In this document: positions 23,160-30,993 of the stretch, piece after piece | Layout of the letters: each line of letters starts with the position of its first letter | Position numbering within the stretch: position 1 is the first letter of the stretch | Source of the DNA: CANNDT01 sp945876205 | GTDB lineage: Bacteria; Acidobacteriota; Vicinamibacteria; Vicinamibacterales; UBA2999 | Length of the DNA: 32,180 bases | Assembly: GCA_947503365.1 (NCBI GenBank) | Contig: CANNDT010000049.1 | Coordinates: 1-32,180, forward strand | Reading direction: 5' to 3' | Position numbers and translations under genes: made by a program | Notes under the pieces: generated by a model | What the model was told of the DNA's origin: nothing | The model's database searches: none | What the model saw: only the letters and a program-made list of their open reading frames with translations

Positions 23160-24890
23160 TCAGCGTTGCTTGCGGATGCGGTCCTGAGGCCCCGGAGAGA
23201 CCGGCGAATGCCTCGTGAGGTAGGCGGCAAGCACGTCGACGTCGGTGCCGACCGTCACCGGATCGGTCGCCGACTTGATGATGGAAAAATTGTCGCCGCC
23301 GTTCCAGATGAAATCGATGGACACGACGCGGTAGTTCTCCGTCGCCACCAGTGGCGCGCCGTTGATCCGGATCGACCCGCGATCGACGCGCTGACCGGAT
23401 GGGCGCGACGGGTCGTAGGTGTATGTGAACCCGCGCGAGGGCTGCAGAAACCTGTCGCGTGGACCACCGCTCGCGCCCTCTCCGTGGTCCTCCTCCAGCA
23501 ACTGCACGAGCGCGTCCCCCGTCATCGTTTTGGCTATGACGATATTGCCAAACGGCAGCACCTCGAACAGCTGCGCGTAGGTGACGGCCGTGGAAGTCGC
23601 ACCGGCCGTACCCGGTATATCGGAACGGATTCCGCCCGAGTTCATGAACGCCACGTCCCCGCCGGCGCCGGGTGTATCCCGCGACGCCTCGAGCATGGCG
23701 TCGGCGATGACGTTGCCGAGCGCCGATTCACCTGCGTCGTTGAAGGCGCGAGGAATCGCGGCGGCGACTGCACCGACAACGCGCCCACCCACTTTCACCG
23801 CCAGCGGCCTGTAGCGCGCGAGCAGCGCCGTTTCCGCGGGAGCTGCGGGCACGTCGCGCGAGACGATGATGTTGTGCGCCGACTTCGACACCAGCCGGCC
23901 GGTGCGCCGCTCGAGTGTCAGGTCGATATCAGTCAGGACCCGGCCGGACGACGAAGCGCTCGTCAGCAGTTTGCCGCCGATCGTGCAGTTGTAGGCCTGG
24001 TGCGAGTGACCGGACACCACCACGTCGATGTCATTCGACATGCGGTTGACCAGCCCGACGATGTCGGAGGAGATGTTCTCGCAGGCATCGGGGTTGGGGT
24101 TGGCGCCTCGCTGCACGCCGCCCTCGTGCATCAGCACGACGATCGCGTCGACACCGCGGCGCCGAAGCTGCTTCGCGGCCTCGTTGGCCCCTTCGGGTTC
24201 CGGCGAGAACGTCAGTCCCTTCGTCGACGACGGAGCGATGATTCTCGGCGCACCCTCGAGGGTCAGGCCGATGAAGCCGACGCGGACGCCGTCGAGCTCC
24301 TTGATGGCGTACGGCGCGAACAGCGGGCGCGCCCGTGTGCCCTTGATGCCCGCAGCGGCAACCGTGGCCGGGTCGGCCTTCTTCGGATCGAGCGTGATGT
24401 TGGCCGAGAGGTAGGCGAACTTCGATCCCTCGTACGGCGTGCCGTCCTGGCATCCATCGACCGGGTGGCAGCCGCCCTTCACCATTCGGTAGAGCTCCCA
24501 CCATCCCTCGTCGAGATCGTGATTGCCGACGGCCGAGAAGTCGAGGCCGGCCAGGTTCAACGCTTCAATCGCCCCCTCGTCGTGGAACAGGCCCGAGAGG
24601 AGCGGCGTGCCGCCGATGTTGTCGCCGGCCGACACGACGATCGTATTGGGATTGGTAGCCTTCAGCCTCGCCAGATGGGCCGCGAGGTATTCGACGCCGC
24701 CTGCCACGGTGTTGGCCACGCGGCCGTTGGCGCCGGCGGGCGGCTCGAGCGCGCCGTGAAAATCATTGAAGGCGAGGATCTGGACGTCGACGGTGGGCGA
24801 CGGAACGGTCCTGCCCTGCGCCGAGAGCGCCACGGCCGCGAGGCACGCGACGACGATCGACCACGCGGCTGCTCGTGAGAGACGGCCCAT
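23160..24890 (-). CDS. Exported 5'-nucleotidase/metallophosphatase
   Basis: A 576-residue exported enzyme with signal peptide MGRLSRAAAWSIVVACLAAV. The N-terminal calcineurin-like domain has all metal motifs in order: NDFHG (Asp43, His45), GDNIGG, GNHDLDEGW and SGHSH. The C-terminal substrate domain follows (MNSGGIRSDIPG, TYAQLFEVLPFGN, and a later aromatic region for base stacking). This architecture hydrolyses nucleotides or UDP-sugars in the periplasm. The ATG at 24890 leads into a clear signal peptide; upstream in-frame codons to 24947 would run into the divergent nfo gene. The start is 39 bp from nfo, so the two share a short divergent promoter region. Confidence 0.93.
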   Translation of the reverse strand: MGRLSRAAAWSIVVACLAAVALSAQGRTVPSPTVDVQILAFNDFHGALEPPAGANGRVANTVAGGVEYLAAHLARLKATNPNTIVVSAGDNIGGTPLLSGLFHDEGAIEALNLAGLDFSAVGNHDLDEGWWELYRMVKGGCHPVDGCQDGTPYEGSKFAYLSANITLDPKKADPATVAAAGIKGTRARPLFAPYAIKELDGVRVGFIGLTLEGAPRIIAPSSTKGLTFSPEPEGANEAAKQLRRRGVDAIVVLMHEGGVQRGANPNPDACENISSDIVGLVNRMSNDIDVVVSGHSHQAYNCTIGGKLLTSASSSGRVLTDIDLTLERRTGRLVSKSAHNIIVSRDVPAAPAETALLARYRPLAVKVGGRVVGAVAAAIPRAFNDAGESALGNVIADAMLEASRDTPGAGGDVAFMNSGGIRSDIPGTAGATSTAVTYAQLFEVLPFGNIVIAKTMTGDALVQLLEEDHGEGASGGPRDRFLQPSRGFTYTYDPSRPSGQRVDRGSIRINGAPLVATENYRVVSIDFIWNGGDNFSIIKSATDPVTVGTDVDVLAAYLTRHSPVSPGPQDRIRKQR

Positions 24891-24929
24891 GACTCGATGA
24901 TACTGCGTGGCTGTAAAGTTGGAAGCATC

Positions 24930-25808
24930 ATGCGGATCGGTGCGCACATGTCGGTGGCTGGCGGCGTGTCACAGGCCGTGGAGCGCGCGGTCGTGCATGA
25001 CTGCGAGGCGCTGCAGATCTTCGCAAAGAACGCCAGCCAGTGGCGCGGCAAGCCGCTCGACCCCGCCGAGGTACGGCTGTTTCGGCGGCGAATCGACGAG
25101 ACCGGGATCGCGCCGGTCGTGTCACACGCCAGTTACCTGATCAACCTCGCCACCACGTTTCCCGCGCTGCGCGAGCAATCGATCGCCGCCTTCATCGATG
25201 AGCTCGACCGCGCGTCCGCGCTTGGACTGCTCGGCGTCGTCATTCACCCGGGCACCTGCACGGCGGGGAGCGATGAGGATGCCCTCCGGCTGATCGCGGA
25301 CGCGATCCGCCAGGCATGTGCCGCAGGGCCGCGCCGGCGCACGATGGTGCTGCTCGAGCACACGGCCGGCCAGGGACGTACCCTCGGCTACCGTTTCGAG
25401 CATCTCGGCACGATCCTCGAGCACCTGAACGGCTCGGCACGCGTAGGGGTCTGCCTGGATACCTGTCACCTCGTCGCCTCCGGCTACGACATCGTCAGCG
25501 AAGCCGGCTACCGCACGACGTTCGCCGACTTCGATCGCCTCGTCGGCATCGATCGGCTGAAGGTGTTTCACGGGAATGACTCGAAGAAGCCGTGCGGCAG
25601 CCGCGTCGACCGCCACGAACACATCGGCCAGGGATGCATCGGCGAGGAGCCGTTTCGAAGGCTGCTCCACGACCCGCGCTTTGCACATCTTCCCATCTTG
25701 ATCGAGACCGAGAAGTCGAAGGGCAGCGAGAAACCGGGCGCGATCGTCGCCGACCCCCTGGACACCAGGAACCTGGATACGCTCCGGCGGCTGCGCTCGT
25801 CGAAATAG
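24930..25808 (+). CDS. nfo: Endonuclease IV (deoxyribonuclease IV)
   Basis: Nfo cleaves DNA 5' to abasic sites in base-excision repair, using three metal ions. The 292-residue TIM barrel begins MRIGAHMSVAGGVSQAVE and shows EALQIFAKNASQW, VSHASYLINLA, GVVIHPGTC, LLEHTAGQG, CLDTCHLVASGYD, HGNDSKKPCGSRVDRHEHIG and LIETEK. These contain the conserved His, Glu and Asp metal ligands. Length is typical of the family. ATG 24930 is the homologous start; the in-frame extension to 24897 overlaps the divergent leader. The stop touches the stop of the convergent DUF457 gene without a spacer. Confidence 0.96.
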   Translation: MRIGAHMSVAGGVSQAVERAVVHDCEALQIFAKNASQWRGKPLDPAEVRLFRRRIDETGIAPVVSHASYLINLATTFPALREQSIAAFIDELDRASALGLLGVVIHPGTCTAGSDEDALRLIADAIRQACAAGPRRRTMVLLEHTAGQGRTLGYRFEHLGTILEHLNGSARVGVCLDTCHLVASGYDIVSEAGYRTTFADFDRLVGIDRLKVFHGNDSKKPCGSRVDRHEHIGQGCIGEEPFRRLLHDPRFAHLPILIETEKSKGSEKPGAIVADPLDTRNLDTLRRLRSSK

Positions 25809-26759
25809 TTACTTCGGGACCACCGTTGAGGCGGAGAAGCGTGCGCCGGTGGCCATGAAGCGCATGTCGGCAACGGTGACGCGCATCCCACCGGGGGCGG
25901 GTTCCAGCGTCCAGAACGGAAAGCGCGACCAGACGAGGAATGCGCGGACGTTGGGCGCCGCGCGCGCGATCGCGACTTCGGGGCGGTGGTCGTTCTTCGG
26001 CACCGAGACGGGGTCGAACGTCACTCGTATTGGCCTGCCCCGAGCGGAGTCGAGGGGCCACCAGGTAAACACGCCCGAGTCGTAGTGATCGCCGGCATCG
26101 ACGATCACGCTGCGCTGGAACGGGGTGATTGGCAGCGGTCCCACCATCACGCGTTCGACCGCTCGTCCATGCTCCGCGCGCCACGCGTCGCTCACGACAT
26201 CACGCGCGACGCGGGCAGAGACGACCATCGCACCGATGTACACCATGGCGATCAGGACCGCGCGCCGCGCGGGTGCCGTCGATGATCGCCGGCGTGCGAG
26301 CCAGATTCCACCGCCAAGCATCAGCCACAGCCACGGGTCGATGATGAACACCGCATCGCCGTAGAACCACCGCCAGTTCACCGGCGCGAGCAGGCGCACG
26401 CCGTAGTTATTCAGCAGGTCGAGCAGGACGTGCGAATACACGCCGATGTACGAGAGTGCGAGGATCCATCCGAGGCGGAGTGGCGGACCAGGCCCCTCGA
26501 CTGCGCCCGGGGCAGGGCGACGACGGGCGGCCAGCCAGACGAGGCCGGTCAGTACGATTGGCAGCACGGCCTGGGCGAGGATTCCGTGCGTCCAGCCGCG
26601 GCGGAAGGCCACCGACGGCGTGCTGGTCGCGAACACCAGCACGTCGATGTCGGGCAGGTTTGCGGCAATCATCAGCGTCGCGTTTGCGAACCGTGTACGC
26701 TGCTTGAAGCCCGCTTCGCCCAGCGCCGCGCCGACCAGTGTGTGACATACGTTGTCCAT
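25809..26759 (-). CDS. YdjM/DUF457-type membrane-bound metal-dependent hydrolase
   Basis: A 316-residue membrane protein starting MDNVCHTLVGAALGEAG. The N-terminal half has the family motifs for metal binding (NVCHTL, LPDIDVL, RRGWTHGIL, YSHVLLDLLNNYG) and several membrane helices. The second half is a soluble beta-rich domain of unknown function. Substrate and activity of the family are poorly defined. Two dispersed 24-nt repeats are read in frame: one gives PGAVEGPG (about residues 83-90, in a loop) and one gives PLDSARGR (about residues 234-241). ATG 26759 is chosen by family start. The stop abuts that of nfo, and a 50-bp gap separates it from the divergent lipoprotein gene. Confidence 0.83.
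   Translation of the reverse strand: MDNVCHTLVGAALGEAGFKQRTRFANATLMIAANLPDIDVLVFATSTPSVAFRRGWTHGILAQAVLPIVLTGLVWLAARRRPAPGAVEGPGPPLRLGWILALSYIGVYSHVLLDLLNNYGVRLLAPVNWRWFYGDAVFIIDPWLWLMLGGGIWLARRRSSTAPARRAVLIAMVYIGAMVVSARVARDVVSDAWRAEHGRAVERVMVGPLPITPFQRSVIVDAGDHYDSGVFTWWPLDSARGRPIRVTFDPVSVPKNDHRPEVAIARAAPNVRAFLVWSRFPFWTLEPAPGGMRVTVADMRFMATGARFSASTVVPK
26037..26060. repeat. Dispersed 24-nt repeat (GCCCCGAGCGGAGTCGAGGG), in frame
   Basis: The unit aligns with the repeats at 22196-22243 and lies within the coding sequence of the DUF457-type gene, in opposite orientation to the copy at 26490-26513. It encodes PLDSARGR. Confidence 0.75.
26490..26513. repeat. Dispersed 24-nt repeat, inverted copy (CCCCTCGACTGCGCCCGGGG)
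   Basis: This inverted copy of the 26037-26060 unit lies in the same gene and encodes PGAVEGPG in a predicted loop between membrane segments. Confidence 0.75.
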
Positions 26760-26809
26760 CAGCGCATCATTATCAGTGCCGGGCACCTGGCTTGCAGTCC
26801 TGCTCCCTT

Positions 26810-27715
26810 ATGCATGTGCTACGCCTTCTCGTTTACATCCTTGTTCTCGCCGGCTTCACAATCGTCGGCGCCGGCTGCAAGGTGCTGGACAAGATCAACC
26901 CTCCGACCGGTCCGACGCCGAGCGGCCCGCCGGCGGCAAACGCCGCGATTCGCTACACCGCGATTGGCGCCAGTGATGCGAATGGCGTGGGTGCCAGCGT
27001 CGCCTGCATCCCATTCACCGCGTGCGAAAGCGGCACCGGCTACGTGCCGGTGCTCACGCGCCGCCTGCGTGCGGCGCCGCACGAGGTGACGCTCACGAAC
27101 CTCGGGATCCCCGAGGCGGTCCTCAGCCCGGCCATCCAGGCGATTGCGCGAGCCAATGGCCGCGACGTCTTCGCCAACTTCGTCGACCGCGAGATGCCGT
27201 TCGTGCCGACCAACGCTACGCTCGTGACGATTCTCGGCGGGCCGAACGATACGCTCGCCCTCGTCGACGCGATTGAGAAAGGCGCCGCCGGCACCACAAG
27301 TGCCCGCGCCTATATCGACACGCAGATTGCCGCGTTTGGCGTTGACTACGACCGGCTGGTGAAGGGCATCAAGGAACGCGCGCCGAGCTCGTTCATCGTC
27401 ATCCTCAACATGCCGAATCTCGCGGGGCTGCCCTTCTCCGCCGGCTACGGGCAACCCCGTCGCCAGCTCCTGCAGGCGGTGTCGGTGGGATTCTCGCGCG
27501 AGGCCAATCGCCGCGCTGCGAGCGGCGTCGTGGTGGTGGACCTGATGTGCGATCCGGAGATCTACGACCGCACGCGCTACTCGTCAGATGGCTTTCATCC
27601 AAACGACAGCGGCTATGCGTATCTCGCCGACACCAAGCTGCTGCCGGTCGTCAACGGCCGATCGTCCTCACCTACGTCCTCCTGCAGCCAGATGACGCTG
27701 GTGCCGAACCTTTAA
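26810..27715 (+). CDS. SGNH/GDSL-type hydrolase lipoprotein
   Basis: A 301-residue lipoprotein: MHVLRLLVYILVLAGFTIVG precedes AGC with a lipobox cysteine, then a Pro/Gly-rich linker. SGNH blocks can be followed: GASDANGVGA (block I, nucleophile Ser), NLGIPEAVL (block II Gly), LGGPNDTL (block III Asn) and DGFHPNDSGY (block V Asp and His). An esterase or lipase acting on envelope or external substrates is likely. Cysteines in VACIPFTAC may form a disulfide. The ATG is 50 bp from the divergent DUF457-type gene. Its stop codon overlaps the stop of the convergent AMMECR1 gene. Confidence 0.85.
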   Translation: MHVLRLLVYILVLAGFTIVGAGCKVLDKINPPTGPTPSGPPAANAAIRYTAIGASDANGVGASVACIPFTACESGTGYVPVLTRRLRAAPHEVTLTNLGIPEAVLSPAIQAIARANGRDVFANFVDREMPFVPTNATLVTILGGPNDTLALVDAIEKGAAGTTSARAYIDTQIAAFGVDYDRLVKGIKERAPSSFIVILNMPNLAGLPFSAGYGQPRRQLLQAVSVGFSREANRRAASGVVVVDLMCDPEIYDRTRYSSDGFHPNDSGYAYLADTKLLPVVNGRSSSPTSSCSQMTLVPNL

Positions 27716-28269
27716 GGCTCTGGGCTCCCAGAGCCTTCACGAAACACCTGCGCTTCAAAGATCAGAATCCGCGCGCCTCGACGCCACGCGTCGGGCGGGA
27801 GCGATGCCTTGCGGCAGGTGTGATCGAGAAACGTCTCGCGATTCCAGCCATGCTCGGTGGCGACTTGCGGCAGCAGCAGCCCGCGGCGATGTCCCTGCTC
27901 GATGATCAGGCCGTGCCGGCCGACCTCGATTTGATCGATCGAGCGGACCTCTTCCTCCAGCGTCAGCACGGAAATCTCCAGCGAAATGTCCTGGAGCTCG
28001 CCCACCAACACGGGATCAAAGCGTGGATCGGAGTCGGATACCACCGCCGCGAGGTGCGCGATCGTGTCGGCCAGCGGCACATCCACGTCGACCCGGCCAA
28101 GGCAGCCGCGCAGCTCGCCGCGATGGTGAATCGTCACGAACGCGCCGCATGGCCAGTCGAGCGCGCCGCCATATTCGATGGGTGGCGGCAGTGCCTTTCG
28201 CACGCGCGCCTCGAACGCCTGGCGCGCGAGCTGCAGCAGCCGCCGTTGATCGTCCCCGGTCATATCCAT
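27712..28269 (-). CDS. AmmeMemoRadiSam system protein A (AMMECR1 domain)
   Basis: A 185-residue AMMECR1-domain protein. It contains LRGCLG (residues 53-58), the hallmark of the family (LRGCIG in the human protein), and the later run GLIIEQGHRRGLLLPQVA that completes the fold. In prokaryotes this domain goes with a MEMO1-like protein and a radical SAM enzyme, a set called AmmeMemoRadiSam; its chemistry is unproven. The MEMO1-like gene is directly upstream with no spacer. No radical SAM gene is seen in the window. The final codons form one arm of a hairpin at 27714-27737. Confidence 0.92.
   Translation of the reverse strand: MDMTGDDQRRLLQLARQAFEARVRKALPPPIEYGGALDWPCGAFVTIHHRGELRGCLGRVDVDVPLADTIAHLAAVVSDSDPRFDPVLVGELQDISLEISVLTLEEEVRSIDQIEVGRHGLIIEQGHRRGLLLPQVATEHGWNRETFLDHTCRKASLPPDAWRRGARILIFEAQVFREGSGSPEP
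27714..27737. other. Perfect hairpin at convergent gene ends
   Basis: An 11-bp perfect stem (AAGGCTCTGGG with CCCAGAGCCTT, loop CT) spans the junction where the SGNH gene and the AMMECR1 gene end with overlapping stop codons. No T-run follows on either side, so a classic terminator is not shown. Transcript-end stabilisation or collision control is possible. Confidence 0.5.
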
Positions 28270-29106
28270 CTACCAGACGGCTGCGGCCGTGTAGCCGACG
28301 ACCGCCGACTTATCGCCAGAGACATCGCCTGAATCCGCGTACTGAAGAATCTCGGAGTGGACGGCGCCGAGCTGCGAGGCGGCCCTCAGCACCGAGACAA
28401 TCGCGCCCCCGCCGCAGGCGTGTTTGGGCTCGCGCTCGAGGGCATCCATCAGGCCATCGGGGTCGAACGCGGCGACGTGGCGCAGCACCACATCGTCCAT
28501 CCGCGCGGCGGTCTCCGCGTCTTCGTAGTGCGACAGATCGCTGCTGGCGATCAGCAGGACGCCTCGGAGCTCCCTCGTTTCGTATGCCGACACCCCCCGC
28601 GCGATCGCATCGCCGAGCGCCTCGGCGGTGGTCCGCGTCTGATAGCCGATGACCAGCGGAACGATCGGAATGTCGGGCAGCAGGTAGGCTACAAACGGCA
28701 TCTGCATCTCGAGGGAGTGCTCGCGGCCATGCGCGATCGGGTACTCGCGGATGTCGGATGATTCGGCCGCAATCGCGGCAGCCAGCTCCTCGGCCACCGC
28801 CACCGATCCGAGCGGCGTGTCCCAGGCTCCGCGCGGCCAGATCGACACGCCGTCGAAGCCAACGAAGTGCGACGGCCCGACCAGCACCGCCGCCGAGTAG
28901 CCGCAGTGCCTGACGAGCCTGTAGGCGTGGGCCGCGACTGGTCCCGAGTAGATCAGCCCGGCATGCGGCACGACGAGCGCGCGTGGACACGCGGGCACGC
29001 GGCTGGACGCAGCCGCCGCGAGGTACCTCTCGATGGCAATGGCGAGCGGCACTTTCGTTCCCGGATACCAGCTGCCGGCAACTGCAGCACGCCTCACGTC
29101 GCCCAT
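28270..29106 (-). CDS. AmmeMemoRadiSam system protein B (MEMO1-like)
   Basis: A 278-residue MEMO1 homologue. Metal-site residues correspond to those of human MEMO1: His48 (PHAGLIYSG), His80 (GPSHFVGFDGV) and Cys231 (HACGGGAI). GREHSLEMQMPF and SSDLSHYE, further hallmarks, are also present. The fold is related to extradiol dioxygenases. Human MEMO1 is reported to bind iron or copper; the bacterial role is unknown. Its TAG is followed at once by the ATG of the AMMECR1 gene, so the two are expressed together. The 125 bp upstream, shared with gatC, contain two hairpin repeats. Confidence 0.92.
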   Translation of the reverse strand: MGDVRRAAVAGSWYPGTKVPLAIAIERYLAAAASSRVPACPRALVVPHAGLIYSGPVAAHAYRLVRHCGYSAAVLVGPSHFVGFDGVSIWPRGAWDTPLGSVAVAEELAAAIAAESSDIREYPIAHGREHSLEMQMPFVAYLLPDIPIVPLVIGYQTRTTAEALGDAIARGVSAYETRELRGVLLIASSDLSHYEDAETAARMDDVVLRHVAAFDPDGLMDALEREPKHACGGGAIVSVLRAASQLGAVHSEILQYADSGDVSGDKSAVVGYTAAAVW

Positions 29107-29126
29107 CCGACCGGAATCGTAGCATT

Positions 29127-29148
29127 CGCGCAGGCTGAAGCCTGCGCG
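29127..29148. repeat. Hairpin repeat CGCGCAGGCTGAAGCCTGCG
   Basis: A perfect 10-bp stem with loop GA in the MEMO1-gatC divergent region. It is the same element as at 2447-2468. Confidence 0.8.
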
Positions 29149-29192
29149 CTACAGGCGACCACGCAACGCGCGACGGTTTCAGACACTTGTAG

Positions 29193-29214
29193 CGCGGGGG
29201 TTTTAACCCCCGCG
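29193..29214. repeat. Hairpin repeat GCGGGGGTTTTAACCCCCGC
   Basis: A perfect 10-bp stem with loop TT stands 17 bp before the gatC start. It shares the flanking word TAGCGCG with the CTAC/GCGCGCTAC end of the 29127 repeat, so both may belong to one compound element. An effect on gatC expression is possible given the position. Confidence 0.75.
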
Positions 29215-29231
29215 TGGTACCATCGACGCCG

Positions 29232-29534
29232 ATGTCTACGGCTCTCACCATCGCCGACGTCGAGCGCATCGCCGCGCTGGCGCAGCTCGAACTGACCGGC
29301 GAGGAAAAGCAGCTCTTCATGCGCCAGCTGGCTGACATCCTCGCGTATGCCGAGCAGGTGCAGGCGATCGACACGACCGGCGTGCCGGCGACGGCGCACG
29401 TCCACGCCGGCCAGCGCACCGAGCGCGAGGACGAGCCCAGGCCCTCGCTGCCGCTGAACGCCACTCTCGCCAACGCACCGGACGCCGACCGCGACGCCGG
29501 CCTCTTCCGCGTGCCCCGCGTCATCGGTGGCTGA
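29232..29534 (+). CDS. gatC: Asp-tRNA(Asn)/Glu-tRNA(Gln) amidotransferase subunit C
   Basis: GatC stabilises the GatCAB amidotransferase, which turns Glu-tRNA(Gln) and Asp-tRNA(Asn) into the correct products. The 100-residue protein starts MSTALTIADVERIAALAQLE, the family's N-terminal helix, and has MRQLADILAYAEQVQAIDT and the closing DAGLFRVPRVI. ATG 29232 is preferred over an in-frame ATG at 29214, which lies in the hairpin flank. It overlaps gatA by 8 bp. Confidence 0.95.
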   Translation: MSTALTIADVERIAALAQLELTGEEKQLFMRQLADILAYAEQVQAIDTTGVPATAHVHAGQRTEREDEPRPSLPLNATLANAPDADRDAGLFRVPRVIGG

Positions 29535-30993
29535 CGTGCTGAACCGCACCGCGCGCGAGATTCGCGACGAAGTCGCGGGCGGGACACTCTCGGCCGTGGA
29601 CGTCTGCGGCGCCTCGCTCGACCGTATGGACGCGGTCAACCCGGCGCTGAACGCCTTCAACCACATCGCGCGCGACCGCGCGCTCGAGCGCGCCGGTGAG
29701 ATCGATCGGCAGCGCGCCTCCGGCGCCACGCTGGGACCGCTCGCAGGCGTGCCGATCGCGCTCAAAGACAACATGTGCGTGAAGGGCATGCGGACGACCG
29801 CCTCGTCCCGCATCCTCGACAACTTCATCCCGCCCTACGACGCCACGGTGGTGGCGCGGCTCGAACGCGCCGGCGCGGTCATCGTCGCCAAGACCAATTG
29901 CGACGAGTTCGCGATGGGATCGTCCAACGAGAACTCGGCGTACGGCGCGGTGAAGAATCCGTGGGCGGCCGACCGCACGCCCGGCGGCTCGAGCGGCGGA
30001 TCGGCGGCCGCGGTCGCGGCGCGCTGCGTGCCCCTCTCGCTCGGCTCTGATACCGGCGGATCGATTCGCCAGCCCGGCTCGTTCTGCGGCGTCGTTGGCT
30101 TCAAGCCGACCTACGGGCGCGTATCGCGGTACGGCCTGCTCGCGTTTGCCTCTTCTCTCGATCAGATTGGTCCATTCGGACGCACCGCCGCGGATGCGGC
30201 GTTGGCGCTCTCCGTGCTCGCCGGGCCCGATGGCGCCGACGCCACGACTGCCACCGAGCCCGTGCCTGACTACCTGGCGGCGCTGACCGGCGACGTGAAA
30301 GGGATTCGGATCGGCGTCCCGCGCGCGTTTGTCAGCGAGGGCGTGGACGCCGACGTGCGGCGGACGTTCGACGAGGCGCTCGAGACGCTGCGCGCCGCCG
30401 GGGCGACGCTGGTCGACGTCGAGCTGCCGCACGCGAAGTACGCGATTCCCGTCTACTACCTGGTGGCCACCGCCGAGGCGAGCTCGAACCTGGCTCGCTA
30501 CGACGGCGTGAAGTACGGCTACCGCTCACCGCACGGCAAGGACAGCCTGAAGGCGCTCTACAGCCGCACGCGCGACGAGGGCTTCGGTCCCGAGGTGAAG
30601 CGCCGCATCATGCTCGGCACCTACGTGCTCAGCGCGGGCTATTACGATGCGTTCTACCTGAAGGCGCAGCAGGTGCGCACGTTGCTGCGGCGTGACTACG
30701 AGAAAGCGTTTCAGAAGGCGGACGTCGTCGCGATGCCGACGAGCCCGATGCCACCGTTCAAGCTCGGCGAGAAGACCGACGATCCGCTGCAGATGTATCT
30801 CGCGGACGTCTTCACCGTGAGCGCCAATCTCACCGGCGCCCCCGGCATCAGCATTCCCTGCGGCTTCGCCGCCGGCCGCCTGCCGATAGGCTTGCAGCTC
30901 ACCGGCCGGATGTTCGACGAATCCACGCTGTTCCGGATCGCGGACGCCTACGAGCGCCTGACCGACTGGCACACCCAGAGCCCGGTTATTTGA
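29527..30993 (+). CDS. gatA: Asp-tRNA(Asn)/Glu-tRNA(Gln) amidotransferase subunit A
   Basis: GatA is the glutaminase subunit of GatCAB, an amidase-signature enzyme. The 488-residue protein has the Ser-cisSer-Lys triad: Lys80 (ALKDN), Ser155 (GGSSGGS) and Ser179 (DTGGSIRQP), at positions within one residue of known GatA enzymes. The start is GTG 29527, overlapping gatC by 8 bp, which implies coupled translation. gatB is not adjacent: the next gene lies on the other strand, and the last 8 bp of gatA overlap the 3' end of surE. Confidence 0.97.
   Translation: MADVLNRTAREIRDEVAGGTLSAVDVCGASLDRMDAVNPALNAFNHIARDRALERAGEIDRQRASGATLGPLAGVPIALKDNMCVKGMRTTASSRILDNFIPPYDATVVARLERAGAVIVAKTNCDEFAMGSSNENSAYGAVKNPWAADRTPGGSSGGSAAAVAARCVPLSLGSDTGGSIRQPGSFCGVVGFKPTYGRVSRYGLLAFASSLDQIGPFGRTAADAALALSVLAGPDGADATTATEPVPDYLAALTGDVKGIRIGVPRAFVSEGVDADVRRTFDEALETLRAAGATLVDVELPHAKYAIPVYYLVATAEASSNLARYDGVKYGYRSPHGKDSLKALYSRTRDEGFGPEVKRRIMLGTYVLSAGYYDAFYLKAQQVRTLLRRDYEKAFQKADVVAMPTSPMPPFKLGEKTDDPLQMYLADVFTVSANLTGAPGISIPCGFAAGRLPIGLQLTGRMFDESTLFRIADAYERLTDWHTQSPVI

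Noticed and set aside
23148..24878. Plus-strand open frame (576 codons) opposite the 5'-nucleotidase
   Set aside because: Shadow frame of a gene with all catalytic motifs; no signal or family features.
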